64,000 nt of DNA from Siphonodentalium dalli. Lineage: Eukaryota > Mollusca > Scaphopoda > Gadilida > Siphonodentaliidae. Position numbers and translations under genes: made by a program. The notes below the pieces were generated by a model that saw only the letters and a program-made list of their open reading frames with translations, did no database searches and was not told the DNA's origin. The stretch is taken from positions 189,457,794-189,521,793 of the forward strand of contig CP136064.1 of NCBI GenBank assembly GCA_032622095.1, in the 5' to 3' direction. Below are positions 46,874 to 59,491 of the stretch, piece by piece (positions within the stretch are counted from its first letter, which is position 1; every line of letters starts with the position of its first letter).

Positions 46874-47320
46874 ATGTAGCTCAGTTGGTTAGTGGGCCGA
46901 ACTCTAATGGTACCCCTTAAACACAGTCAGAGGTTCAAATCGACATGGTATCAGTAGGACTTTGTGCCACCATCTGCATTCCATGTACAATGAGCATCAC
47001 GAATCGACCATCGATACCATGATCAATGCTCTGAAAATTATTTCCGAAGCAAAAGAATCTCAGACACATCGAAAAATAAATTAATTTCTCTCATAGTGCC
47101 ATGTCCATGGACCACACTGTGCAAGGCACACTGTCACAATGGCAAGATCCCATGTGCAACAAAGTGTGCATATTAAAGAACCCTACTGTGGTGATGAAGT
47201 CACAGGTAAATGGCAAAATTACCTCATAAAATTCTTGTCATTGGACTTACATCACAGGACCACAGTGGAAATAAGGCACTTGTATGCACTTAACTGTGCC
47301 AAATAAACTTACTCACTCAC
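46874..47320 (+). mobile_element. tRNA-derived SINE
   Basis: GTAGCTCAGTTGGTTAGTGG (A box TAGCTCAGTTGG) at 46877-46896 and GGTTCAAATC (B box) at 46931 are spaced about 53 nt apart. They are followed by an unrelated body with 'attaaagaaccctactg' near 47170 and an AT-rich end 'gccaaataaacttactcac' near 47320. It is a single copy in this window. The tRNA part has mismatched stems, so it is not a functional tRNA. Confidence 0.65.
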
Positions 47321-47451
47321 AGAAAATTGATAGCACTTACATGTAACTATATAGGGCTAGCATAAATTTTTCCTAACAAAATACATCTGTATTTGAACTA
47401 ATAAGCATATGAGTTCTCTAGATATCAATATTAGCTATAATTTAACCCTTT

Positions 47452-47812
47452 CTTTACTGGATTCTCCCAATCAGTAATAAAAGTATATCTTGGAATCCGT
47501 CTATAATTCATTTGGAGGGGTGTCCATTGAAAATTAACAAACATGACATACGAAAAGATAATACAAGCAGCCCTCAGGATTAGGAAAATGTCCCACAGCA
47601 AATTTTATGCTGTAGCATTATAGATTCCACATGTTACTAGGACGTTTCCCACAGCATTGCTTATTGTCATGGCCAATTTTGAGGATGATTCAAGTACACA
47701 AGTATTACTATTAATTGGCATGAAGTTTTCAAAGGTTGTTTATTGAACTGATTATCTGAAGATTTCCTAAGGGAACTACTCATCATTGAGCATTTAGTAT
47801 AGAAATGGTTAA
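47452..47812 (+). mobile_element. TTAA element PB2, copy 6, interrupted by an M3 MITE
   Basis: TTAACCCTTTCTTTACTGGA at the left and 'atttagtatagaaatGGTTAA' at the right. A 120-bp block foreign to other copies sits at 47568-47690. Confidence 0.75.
47568..47690. mobile_element. MITE family M3, copy 3, nested in PB2
   Basis: It begins CAGCCCTCAGGATTAGG, shares 'tttcccacagcattgcttat' with the 25.7 kb copy, and ends 'ccaattttgaggat'. Confidence 0.7.
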
Positions 47813-48365
47813 AAAAAAAAAATTAAATATTTTTCTGTTCAAAAACATGTCACTTAATTTTGACTTATGAGTTACATGTACATTGTATCTCCCTTTGAAT
47901 TTCAGCAGTACCAAAACTATATAACTTTCATTAATGATGTCCAGCTTACTTTTAATGAAAAATGGTGCCAGTAAATCTTTTGTATTCCCAACTGTTGGAA
48001 GAGAGATTTCTGTGATTGTGGAATAATTGGCCACCTTAACAGGTTGAGCTACCATCAATGACATTTTAATTCTGCCTCTGCTCCCGAATGAATGATTCCC
48101 CAATGAATAATTTTCATTTCAGATAAAAAAAGAAGATTTTTTTCTATCCCACTCTTCAAAACGACATTCAAGACTAACAGGCAAGATTATTGATATCCCA
48201 TTAAGTCAAATCACAATCTCTTTCACCATTAAAAGTTGGTGCATTAAACAGATTGCTCCCTACAATAAAACTGCTGTTTTATGAGCATGTGATCAAATAT
48301 GCCATGTCTCAAACTCGCTATGCACGAAGCCATTTCACAAATCACTTCCCTACAAAGAGAGAGTA

Positions 48366-51300
48366 TAGTCCCAGAGCCCATAAGGTTTTATTGTCGTCAC
48401 TCTGACCAAAAGACCTACTCTGCTCATTTTGTGGCAAATTATATGTAGTTTACGGAAACCAATTTCTTGCGAGTGGGAAACGCGGTGTTTGGGAGATATT
48501 TAACATATAATGATGCCTGGTGAGAGCGAAAAATGTTACTTAAGTGTTGGGGGAGGGTTAGTAATTTCGAATGTATGCAACATATGTAATGTCAGCTAAC
48601 AAGTTATATATACCGTTTTGTCGGCAATAAGTCATTCTATCTAGTGAATAAACACAGAATTAGAATTTCCGCCACTGACCTCGAGTACGAGAGGTCAAAG
48701 GTCAAATATATTTTGAAACGCCATTGTTTTTTAAATGTCAAATTGGAAAGTCAGCTTAAGAAATTTTATAATCGTCTGTTGGAATCCGTTCTAGTATAAT
48801 TTTGAACTTTACTGTATACCAGATTCGGATATGTGGAAAGAAAATTAACACAGCCGTAATTACAACCATTCAAGATGTCAGCCAAATTGTGTGCCGAAAT
48901 AGCCAAAAACAGTAAAAATTCATAAGGTCTCTCTGATCGCCGTTATAGTAAAGATGATGTCACATGCGGTCATGTTGTCATGTTCGATACGTTATGGTAA
49001 TATACAACCCTTACAAATTAGCCAAAAATCCGACACAAAAATCCAAGATGGCCGCCGAAATGTAAAAATTTGCTATTTTTCGGACATTTCACCACCTTTC
49101 GTTTGTCTCTGTTGGAAAATATTGGCTCCTTGACGCGATTTTATACATTTATCGTATAGAAGAATTGTTGGCGAACACATGGGGATAATAATATACATTC
49201 CTTGCTGGAAATTTTTGTCCGATATCACGTTTTCCCAAATGCCGGTATAATTCGGTCAAAGCCAAAACGACGCTAATAACGCAATGACTGTTTCGAATCA
49301 TCAATGAATGTTATTGCTATCACAACAAAACCCACGCGTATATATGTGCAGGAAATACTCGAGCTAGGATTCCTCTTATACCTGAGTTGAGAAATATTCA
49401 CCCAAATCCAAGATGGCTGCCAAAATGGCCACCAGAAATAGAAAAATTTCCGAAAATCTCTGATTTGAACATCAGTGACAGTTATTGTCACGACAACTCC
49501 ACACATATTTTGAGTTGGGTACACTGAGTCGAAGTGTTTATATTGCATCCAAATAAAGGTCGCCCAAATCCAAAATGGCGCCCACAATGGTGGACATATT
49601 TAGAAAATCACCGAAAATCTCTCATATTCACATCATTGGGCATTATTGTCAAGACAACTCTACCCATGCTTACATCTGAGTTGGAAATACTGTGATGAAG
49701 TAATTACCTTACATCCCATGCAAGAAATAGTGTTCCAAATCTAAGATGGTGACCAAAATGGCGACCGATATTTGAAAACTCGCCAACATTCCTTTACTTT
49801 CTTTCGATGGGCGTTATTGTTTCGCGAATTCTACCCACCATTACATGCTGATATGGACAATTGATATGAAGTATTGATTTGAGTTTGGCTATTGGCGTTG
49901 GTACGCAATGTTAAGATGGCAGCTAAACTGGACCCAGAGATTGAAAAGAAATCATAATATCAATATGTATGGACGAAACTATACACAAACCACTTATTAG
50001 TTCAACTTAAAACGTATCAAAATGCATAAAAATGCTCGCATCCTTCTGGAAGTACGAAAACCAGCAATTAAAATCGCGATGTGACATTTCGAAATCCATT
50101 CGACAATTCGAGCCGATAATGGCCGTAACCGTAGGTGCGCCGAATAGCCATATTAGAACAGATTATGATTTGCCACGTTCTTAATGATCTGGACCAGTTT
50201 CCATTTCTTTGCCTGATCAATCTAGGTCGCTCACACCGGCAAAGTATTCAACACTTCCTGTGAGTAGGGTCCCTCTTATCATAACGTTTCAAGCAATTAA
50301 TTTTCCGGTGTAAAGCTTAAGATTTTAAATATCTGCGAAATATGGGATTTGGTCATCATCTTGAACTAGAAAGGCGTATGGTCTATAAGTATACAAGCTT
50401 ACATGTCATCTCCATGTACCGTATGTCTTTCTCATATCCCATGTGGATAACCACATGTACACCTGGCGAACTTCCCAGCTAACTAGTCATTTCTCAATAG
50501 ATGGTTAAACTCACAAACTTAGCGAACGTATTGGCATACGTGGACAACTTCGGCAGTGTTTCAAAGGTAGCTAGCTGTCTCATTCCCTTGGACACATGCA
50601 TATCTGCTACAGAGAAGACCATAATGTACCGACTACCCACACTTCTTGATCATGATCCTAAGCAACTTTGTAACGTCCCGCATTCGTCTCGTTAGCAGAG
50701 AAGAACAATACTCGCGGTGCTAGTTTGTAGACAAGCGCCATGACAGTGGGAATGAAATGGGCCACAGCATACACCCCCACATCAGGTGCAAGTTTCAGAT
50801 ATATAATGTCATGTGTTGGTGCTTTTGGTGTGGTAATATTGGTGTTTCCACATCCGTTTCAAGGACGTTCTTAATCAACTCAAGACTACATCCCATTCTG
50901 GGTGGGGCTTACATAGTAGTAGCCAATGGTACAAGCCTGGTCTAATTGATTAAGAACGGCTTCCAGACGGATTGGAAGATACATTCTTAGCATATAAGGA
51001 AAGCAAAGCCACATGAGATCATGTCTAAATCTAAAACAACCTAAAGAAGAGGCAGTGCAGTTATGGTTCAATTTCATTTCCACTATCATGACATTTGCCC
51101 ACAAACTAGCACCGTGTATATTGTTAGTATCTGCTTGGATATGTACGGTGAGACGATTGCTGGACGCCACCATGACTGTGTATTGTTATTATCTGCTTGG
51201 ATCTGTACGGTGAGACGATTGCTGGAAGCCACAAGGACTGTTATTATTATCACGGTCAAGAAGTGAAAGTATATTATGCATTATGGTCTTCTACGCCTTA

Positions 51301-53652
51301 GCAGAAAGGCACCCAGTCAAATGTTAGGCTTTCAGAAATTCGAAGCCATATACAGAAGATATCCGGCTACGTCAGTATGTGAATATGTGAATTGATGAAC
51401 CATATATTGAGAAGTGGCTGGATGGGTAGATCACCATTTTGTTATCCCCATTAAGTTACAAAATCTGAAAAATACGCAGATAGAGACGTCCTTCTGAAAG
51501 CTATTGTAAGCATCGACCGCATAACTTTCTAGTTTATCACACAATATGACGATCAGACCCCATATGTAGTGTCTGAATTATACCATAAGCTATCACGAAT
51601 GAAGCTCGTCAAGAATAAGGATAAGAATTCCCATCTTTCGAGACAAACGCGTGAGCTTGACACCGGCATATGTGTTGTTTGAAACATTTCGATTAGTGGG
51701 ACCCTTCTGTCAAGAATTGTAGAAAACTGTGTTGGTGTCAACGAGATAGATTAATGTGACGAAGAAACGAATGCTGGCCCATATAATGCTGAAATGGCAA
51801 ATCAGAATAAGCTCAGGTACTGTTGTTTTGATTCTTGGAAGTCATAATATGACTATTCGGTGCACCCATATACGATTACGGCCAGTATGGGCGCTTAGTG
51901 GAGAATGGATTTCGAAATGCCACATCACGATTATTGTGGGTTTTTTGTCCTTCCAGAAGGCGACGACCTATGTTGGAACTAATAGTTGGCTTATGTACCG
52001 TTTCGTGCAATCCATACATATTGATATTATGACGAAAAGTTGAAATTAGTGTGTGATAATTTCGACTTCTTTTCAATTTCTGGCCACCAGTTTGGCAGCA
52101 ATCTTGATTGTGAGAGTTGACCAAACTCAAATAGATACTTCATATCAATTTTCCATATGAATATTTAAGTGTGTGTAGAATTCTCACAACAATGACGCAC
52201 ATATTATGAAAGTAGAGGAATGTAAGCTTGTTTTCAAATCTCGGACGCCATTACGGCCGCCATCTTCGATTTGGAAAAAAAGTCCCTCATCAAATCCAAG
52301 ATAATTTCTTTATCACAGTATTTCCAACTCGGCTGTAAGCATGGGTAGAGTTGTCTCGTCAATAATGCCCAATGATGTGAATATGAGAGATTTTCTGTGA
52401 TTTTCTAAATATGTCCATCATTGTGGGCGCCATTTTGAATTTGGGCAACTTTTATTTGGATGAAATATAGGCACAGTTCTTTGACTCAGTGTACCCAACT
52501 CACAATCGTAAGCCGGTGTTGAGTTGTCGTGACAATAACTGTCACTGATGTTAAAATCAGCGATATTCGGCAATATTTCTATTTCTGGTGGCCATTTTAG
52601 CCGCCATCTTGGATTTGGGTGAATATTTCTCAACTCAGGTATAAGAGGAATCCTAGCTCGAGTATCTCCTGCACATATATACGCGTGGGTTTTGTTGTGA
52701 TAGCAATAACATTCATTGATTCGAAACAGTCATTTCGTTATTAGCGTCGTTTTGGCTTTGACCGGAATATACCGGCATTTGAGAAAACGTGATATCGGAC
52801 AAACATTTCCAGCAAGGAATGTATATTATTTTCCCCATGTGTTCGCCAATGATTCTTCTATACGATAAATGTATAAAATCGCGTCAAGGAAACAACATTT
52901 TCCAACAGAGACAAACGAAAGGTGCTGAAATGTCCAAAAAATAGCAATTTTTCACATTTCGGCGGCCATCTTGGCCGCCATATTGGATTTTTGTGTCGGA
53001 TTTTTAGCTAATTTGTAAGGGTTGTATATTACCATAACGTATCGAACGGACAACATGACCGCATGTGACATCATCTTTACTATAACGGCGATCAAAGAGA
53101 CCTTATTAATTTTTACTGTTTTTGGCTATTTCGGCACACATTTTGGCTGACATCTTGAATGGTTGCAATTACGGCTGTGTTAATTTTCTTTCCACATATC
53201 CGAATCTGGTATACAGTAAAGTTCAAAATTATACCTGAACAGATTATTATAAAATTTCTTAAGCTAACTTTCCAATTTGACATTTAAAAGAAAATGGCGT
53301 TTCAAAATATATTTGACCTTTGACCTCTCGTACTCGAGGTCGGTGGCTGAAATTCTAATTCTGTGTTTATTCACTAGATAGAAGGACTTATTGCCGACAA
53401 AATGGTATATATAACGTGTTAGCTGACATCACATATGATGCATACATTCGAAATTACTAACTCTCCCCCAACACTTAAGTAACATGTTTCGCTCTCACCA
53501 GGCATCATTCTATGTTAAATATCTCCCAAACGCCGCGTTTCCCACTCGAAAGAAATTGGTTTCCGTAAACTACATATAATTTTCCACAAAATGAGCAGAG
53601 TGGGTCTTTTGGTCAGAGTGACGACAATAAAACCTTATGGGCTCTCGGACTA
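48366..53652. mobile_element. Giant palindromic (foldback) element, 5.29 kb, arms about 2.5 kb, loop about 60 bp
   Basis: The left end TAGTCCCAGAGCCCATAAGG pairs with the right end CCTTATGGGCTCTCGGACTA, with GTA on both outer flanks (48363-48365, 53653-53655). Matching blocks in inverted order continue all the way inward. Examples are 'gacctcgagtacgagaggtc' near 48678 against 53330, 'gtgacatttcgaaatccatt' near 50081 against 51917, 'cggtgctagtttgt' near 50715 against 51105, and GTTCTTAATCA at 50867 against TGATTAAGAAC at 50947. Only 50881-50943 is unpaired. Outer thirds look roughly 85-90% similar, inner parts clearly less. Each arm also contains four or five tandem units of about 165-175 bp with 'ccaagatggc' motifs (49020-49930 and mirror). 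No coding capacity is recognised. Confidence 0.88.
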
Positions 53653-53792
53653 GTAGACTCATATATATGCAGATACATACATGTACACATACTGGTACTG
53701 GTACATGTGTACACATGTATATGTACTTCACCAGTGTTAAAGTACCAATATCTAAATTGAAAGTTAGTGAATTACATACCAATTAACACAAT

Positions 53793-54039
53793 ATTTACAT
53801 AGCCCGCATGTTACACTACAAAATCCTGTTCAGTGATTGGTCAACTTCAAATTGGGTCATACATTTCATATCCCAATAAAACACACCATAACACAACTGA
53901 TGTCACATCTTGTTTACCTACAGGTACCGGTAGAGGACTAAAAGCAGTAGATTAACTGGGGGTGTTCTTATAAGAGGGCATCCATAAATTAATTGATATA
54001 TATTTTGCAGGTAGAATATTGGGCGAAATTATAGTGTAG
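53793..54039 (+). repeat. Dispersed repeat R, copy 3 (continues at 57572)
   Basis: It matches 9125-9376 and the reverse of 3757-4010 up to 'attatagtg'. The expected continuation 'gtataatatc' reappears at 57572-57581, after the nested insertions. Confidence 0.65.
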
Positions 54040-54162
54040 CAGTCCACAAAATTGGCCACGGCAATAAGCAATGTCGGGGGAAATGCTGTGGCAACAGTAG
54101 AATAGGGATCTGCGAATTGGGGATTTTGCATCGAATCGAATCTCGATATCAGATCTCCTTCC

Positions 54163-55299
54163 TAGGGTCCTGCGAATATTCGATATTCGATTCGAAAGTC
54201 AAATTCGATTCGAATTCGAGTCGAAATTTCCAACTCGAAATCTTGAATATATATGGATGAAATTATTAGCTGCTCACGAACACGTACACATGTCGATCTT
54301 AGCTGTTTCTGTGCCATTTAATTACCTAAAATTATGAATACATGTATGTGCGCTTTATAATTCTTATTGTAAATCACGAATATACACATGCTATTAAATA
54401 TATTTATGGCCAGTAATTAGCCACCAGATTAGGACCACTAAATACGTCTGAATTCTAGCTTTGAACATGGTTGCCAAAAGCTCTGAAATCGCCGTTGGAC
54501 CGACGACGCACGTAAATTATAATAACTATGAGACTGAGCAACTGCTAGCGTTATCCGCCGACTGTCTATCTCAGGTTCCGCGTTATTTGTATGTGAAATC
54601 GTTGATGATGTAAACTTCACGTGTTTCAGGGGTCGAAAAGTGCATGTTGGTGGAGTTTTCTTTTGAAGTTGACTGTCAGTTTCGGAGCGTTCCTTTGGCA
54701 CTTAACAATAAGTCGTCCGTTATTCATGTTTATTTTAAACATGATAAGCTTCTCAGGCAGTGCAAGAACTTACACGCGTGACGAATACAACATGGTGTAT
54801 AAATCGCAAGCATCTGGGACAACGACCCATCTATGGAATCATCAGTTCCAGAAGCACCCAGTACTACATAAACAGGCTACCCTGCGACTTGTTGCATCTT
54901 CAAGTTTACAACGGGTGTTTCCGAATGCCCATTTGCAATTTTGCATGTACATGCAAACTGTACAAACTTTGCGTTATTTTAGTTCTGATAGGCCGGTTAT
55001 ATATTAATCGTCGTGACGTCCAAATGACGTTTTGATCTGTTTTTTTTTTCTTCTCGACAATAATCAATTGAAGTTAATAGTATCGCAATCGACGGTTGAT
55101 CGCCACATAAGTTATGATGGAACTTCATGGAAGTTCATAGAACATTTCAAACATCATCTAATCGTTGGCAAAACATGCCTAATTGAGAATGCAACACACA
55201 TGTATAATTCGATTCGATAATCGATTCGATATTCGATTCAAATTCTTCAATTCGATTCGATATTCGATTCGATCAAAAACTCCAATTCGCAGGACCCTA
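54163..55299 (+). mobile_element. hAT element B (TIR TAGGGTCCTGCGAAT), nested in A
   Basis: An exact 8-bp duplication CTCCTTCC (54155-54162, 55300-55307) surrounds inverted ends TAGGGTCCTGCGAAT. Subterminal arrays of ATTCGATATTCGATTCG lie inside both ends. It is closely related in its termini to element A, i.e. the family jumped into itself. It contains the BED-like fragment at 54792-54863. Length 1137 bp, so internally deleted. Confidence 0.9.
54792..54863 (+). pseudogene. BED-type zinc-finger remnant of a hAT transposase
   Basis: Within the open frame 54621-55007, residues 58-81 contain NMVYKSQASGTTTHLWNHQF and then QKHP. This resembles the C-terminal half of BED fingers (SGtTsnLwnHLkrkHP), which sit at the N-terminus of many hAT transposases. 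The Cys pair that should precede it is not convincingly seen, and the rest of the frame shows no catalytic motifs. Confidence 0.55.
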
Positions 55300-55710
55300 C
55301 TCCTTCCTGATATCGACATCGTATCGAATCTCGAATCGAATCAGCTAGTGATTGTCATTGTTTACCAGTGTTTATTTCGGTGTCTCGTGACAAAAAAAGC
55401 TGCAAAATGCACTAGATAAGTATACTATAGTATATCAACAATATTAATCTCCGCTGGAATTTTTTTTTTTTAGGAAAATCATGACATAGGTAAGTCACTC
55501 TCAGTCTCACAGAGGGTTTGGGATACATTTCATTGAATTTCTATCTAGCTGTGTCATGGCGAACATGACACAAGAAGTGACTGTAAGACACTTATTAAAA
55601 GCCAGTCCAATCAACCTATCACAAACCCCATGGCCTAGAAGTCACTTGTCTACATTATTTATTAAAGATAATCTAGATTTGATAAACTTGGACATGGGTA
55701 CACCGGTCAG

Positions 55711-56988
55711 CAGTGTTCGCGCTGTCAGTGGCCAAATTAGCCAATGGCCAAACTTTTTAGAATTTGGCTAATAAAAATTTCATTTGGCTTAACTTTTGGC
55801 CAATTTTTTTTACCCCAAATGGGGATGGAAAGCTTATTAAAAAGCACGGAATAGATCGAGTACAGTCCAGACAAAGTTAGGCGACGAATGTATTTCGTAC
55901 TTCGGAAATATCGTAGCGTAACAGTCCAAAAATAAGCGGATTTTTGTTTATATGCGGTCGATGACTATGTAAACATGTACATGTATGCTTTGAAGAGAGT
56001 TGTTATCAGTGAGCACAATGAATAGGTGAATACCTAGTGATGACGGTGTTGTTTTATGGAGTGTTTTTGTAATGTCCAATATATTGGCAGCATCGGAATA
56101 GCATCCATCATTCACATTCACATAATCAAACTTCACAGGCAGCAACAGGTAAGCTCTAACATTTAACCAGCCCAATCGTCAAAACGCTTTAATAATCTGT
56201 ACATTGGTTATGTAATATTTTGTTGATTAGGCAGTCTCTAAGATAAAATACCTAAATGCATTGTTCCTTAATTTGGTGTACAGGCGAGCAGTTCTTAACT
56301 CAATGATTACGTAATGTGTCATATTAAACTGCATCCCATCTAATAACGACCTGGCTTCACATAATAAAAGGATTGAATACAATTGATATTCAACAGTTCT
56401 CACCTTACTACAATAAGCAATAGTTAGCGACTGTCATGGTGTCAGCAACATATAGTTATTACAAGGTTTAGCGAATTTATGTGATTATAATTATATAGAA
56501 TGTTAGTTTCATGATTGCGAATTTCGTTTCAGGTAACTACTTCCATAGTGCATCTGAATAGATGATAAAGGAGAGTAAAAACATGAAGGAAAACAAGTAA
56601 TAACCATAGCCAAAGCAGAACAGTCCATCGTCTCTGCGATAACAAATTTCTGGCTGATTTTCACTGGGCTTTTTGCATGTGGTCGGTTGTGAAATCCCAC
56701 CGTATTTTGTATTAATGCTTCACATGAATTGATCTGTCTGTGCGATATATAACGCATACCTATATAGATGTTAGTATAATATTGTTTTTAAAGTTGTTTT
56801 TGTGTTGTTTTAGATATGTTTTTATTCTGAGTAACAAATAAATTTTAAAACAAATGATTTAGTCATTAATTGTGAAGCGCCAAGTAAATGAGGATTTAAT
56901 TTGGCCAAAGTTTTTTTCAATTGGCAAATAAAATTTTCATTTGGCTAAACTTTTGGCCACAAGATTTTTAGGTCCAGCGTGAACACTG
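55711..56988. mobile_element. hAT element C (TIR CAGTGTTCRCGCTG), nested in A
   Basis: An exact 8-bp duplication CCGGTCAG (55703-55710, 56989-56996) flanks inverted 14-bp ends CAGTGTTCGCGCTG and CAGCGTGAACACTG. Subterminal 'tttggc/gccaaa' motifs repeat inside both ends (for example 55730-55805, 56898-56960). Length 1278 bp, with no recognisable transposase. Confidence 0.9.
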
Positions 56989-58055
56989 CCGGTCAGCTAT
57001 ATGATTGATGTAGTTGTAATGAACCGATTGTTCTAAGGTTTCTGTTTATTCCAATCAATGTTTTGTCGCACATAACGGCGGCTGAATTTTATTCATATAC
57101 ATGTAATCTGAATTGGATATCTGAAGTTTTAAACATTAGGTAATCAATTGAGTTCTGCATCTAGGGATCACGCACCGTGTACAAAATTTATATAGTGTCG
57201 ATACAGATAACAAATGTATGCGGTGATTGATCACCGTCACGGGTTGCGACCGAAGCATTTATTTTGCATAATGCACGTCTATTCTGCACGGCATGCATTT
57301 AAAATTACCTACGTTGGCAACCTTGTGCTTCAATTTTTGTGACTTCAAGTAATTTGGCATGTGTCATCTAGACGCAAAAAACGAGACTACACCAAAGTAA
57401 CCCCGATTCGAAAATATCTGATTCCGTGGACCGATTCGGTGTCAATTTCGAATCGGGTGCCCGATTTCGACATCAAATCGAATCTCGAATATTTGCAGGT
57501 CCCTACAGTAGAATATAACATGCCACAGCATTGAATTTGCCGTGGGACATTTTTCCTAATATCGAGTGCTGGTATAATATCAACAAGACAGTCAATGACA
57601 GTGGGGTCGTTCACCAGACTGCAAAGACTGATAAGACTGGGAGTCTGGAGACCACAACAGACAGAACTTTTCATAATCACTTTAAAATAAGTAGATCTAA
57701 ACAGGATTTGTACATGTATGTAGATCGGTGAATATCCACCTTGAAATTACCAACTGTAAACTACTGATCACCCCCCCTCCTCCAGCTCAACAAGTCCCCT
57801 TCCGACCGGGCTCCAGACTCCCAAGTCTTAGGTTGGAATTTCACAACCGACATCTCAAACTTTATCAATTGTTGGAAATTTCCAATCTCACAAGCGCCTT
57901 TTTACAAAACCATTTTGACATGTTTGAAACCCAATTATCCATGGACCCAAAAAACCATACATGTATGTCAGATCAATCAGTCAGGTAGTTCCAAGGTAGA
58001 TGTTTTAATGAATTTGGTATTTCAATTATTTTATTAGACACAAAAGTGTTAACTC

Positions 58056-58926
58056 CCCATAGCCCCGTCATTTCTTAACAGGTTGACCTCATGTTAACAA
58101 ATCTGAATCTCAGTCACTAAAGGATCCTCCATACTATATGTAAGCTAAATAGTCCAACCTCTCTTGAGAAGACATTTTAAGAATTACTATAGAGACATTC
58201 AGTTATGTCCCTGTTCCCAACTACTGACCCCATCTGAATTTAAATTTGAATCCCATTGAATCCCAGACACCAAAGAACCCTTCATACTAAATATCAGTAA
58301 AATAGACCTGATGGTCCTTGTGACGGAAGCATATTAAGAGGGAAACTGTCCTTCACTTGGCCCCTATTTGACCAGGTGACCCCATTTTAAAAAATCTGAA
58401 TTTCAGTCAAACAAGAACATTCCATGCTAAATAAGCCAACTAGTTCTTGGCTCTTGCAAACATATTTTAAGAATTACTATGTGGTGAAATAGTTACATGT
58501 ATGTCTCTGGCTCTGCCCTTATTCGACATTGTGATCCCATTTTCACAAATCTGTCACCCAAGGTAATTTCATACCAAATATAAGCAAAATAGGCCATTTT
58601 ATTCTTGCATAGAAGACATATCATGAATTACTATGTAGAGAAAGAGTAATGTAACTGGCCTTGCACCTACTTGACCCGGTGACCCTGATTGAACAAATCT
58701 GAATCACAATCACAAAAGGAACCTCAATATTAAATATGAGCTAAATAGAGCTGGTGGTACTTTCAAAGAACACTTTTCAAGTTTGCCAAATATGTTCTAG
58801 TGAATTGGTGGATGTGGGAGTGTTAAATGTCCTGTTGAAAGATTTGAACAATACATATGATAGATTGTTGTTGTAATTGGGAATTAATGACCTCTAGCAG
58901 ATCTTCGTCTCAGGTGAGCTAAAAAC
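58056..58926 (+). mobile_element. Old modular tandem element: five diverged units of about 150 bp ending 'caggtgagctaaaaa'
   Basis: Units with 'gaccccattttaacaaatctgaatctcagtca' at about 58085, 58226, 58379, 58533 and 58681 also share 'taagaattactat' and 'aaatagacct'. The end 'gtctcaggtgagctaaaaa' (58908-58926) parallels the 'gttgagctaaaaa' end of H1. It is strongly decayed. Confidence 0.65.
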
Positions 58927-59491
58927 TGCAGGCATATTTCAAAAACATTTAGCTGAGTTTATAGAAATAAATATTGAAAAAGCTATATAAGCTATATTGA
59001 GACTTTAGTCAATTCCTATGGTACTTTCTGTCTTGATATTCTTAATTCTTAAAACCCAGCTCCTTTGTTCTACATGTACCTCAATCCTCTATCTTCCGAA
59101 TGGGCACTTTATACCATGCTTTATACCACAAGTCGACATTTGTAATCTAGAATGATCATGTCTTCCAATATATGCATATTGAGCTCCCATGGAGACTTTT
59201 TAATAACAGAAAAATAATTTGCTTCTACAGTACACCCGCGCACAAAAACAAACAGTTGAATAGTGCTTATGAACCTATGTAATTCAATCTTTGTCAGTAG
59301 AGGCATGCTGCTCATTTGCATACCAGGGGGTATCTATCACATTGAAACATAATATGCCAGTAATAGAGTTATCATTCTTCTTCCAAAACAAACGATATGG
59401 AAGCATTGTTCCAGTAAAAAAAAATATGCATAAATGCCCCAAATACAGTTGGTCAAATATAGTTTGCAAATGTCCAGATGCTCGTCCATTA

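Larger units (their letters stand above)
54103..57505. mobile_element. hAT element A (TIR TAGGGAYCTGCRAAT), interrupted by two other hATs
   Basis: The ends are TAGGGATCTGCGAATTGGGG (54103) and ATTTGCAGGTCCCTA (ending 57505), with the exact 8-bp duplication CAGTAGAA at 54095-54102 and 57506-57513. Subterminal regions are rich in 'atcgaatcgaatctcgat'. Subtracting the two nested elements leaves about 1 kb. The 71-codon frame at 55556, which begins MANMTQEVTV, is not recognised. Both the 8-bp duplication and the TAGGG start fit the Ac/hAT superfamily. Confidence 0.85.
54040..57571. mobile_element. MITE family M3, copy 4, split by hAT insertions
   Basis: The left part 54040-54102 (CAGTCCACAAAATTGGCCAC...) and right part 57506-57571 (...GCCGTGGGACATTTTTCC, ending GAGTGCTG) together align with the reverse of the 25.7 kb copy: 'gcaataagcaatg', 'taacatgccacagcat'. 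Confidence 0.7.

Noticed and set aside
50501-50695. 64-codon frame in the palindrome arm
   Set aside because: The mirrored arm does not preserve the frame, so there is no sign of coding constraint.
48366-53652. Polinton/Maverick element
   Set aside because: The ends vaguely resemble Polinton termini (AGT start), but the whole element is palindromic, only 5.3 kb, has no polymerase, integrase or capsid frames, and the flank duplication is at most 3 bp.
55556-55771. Possible exon encoding a protein that begins MANMTQEVTV
   Set aside because: It lies inside hAT-A, is interrupted by hAT-C, and shows no known motif or splice context.
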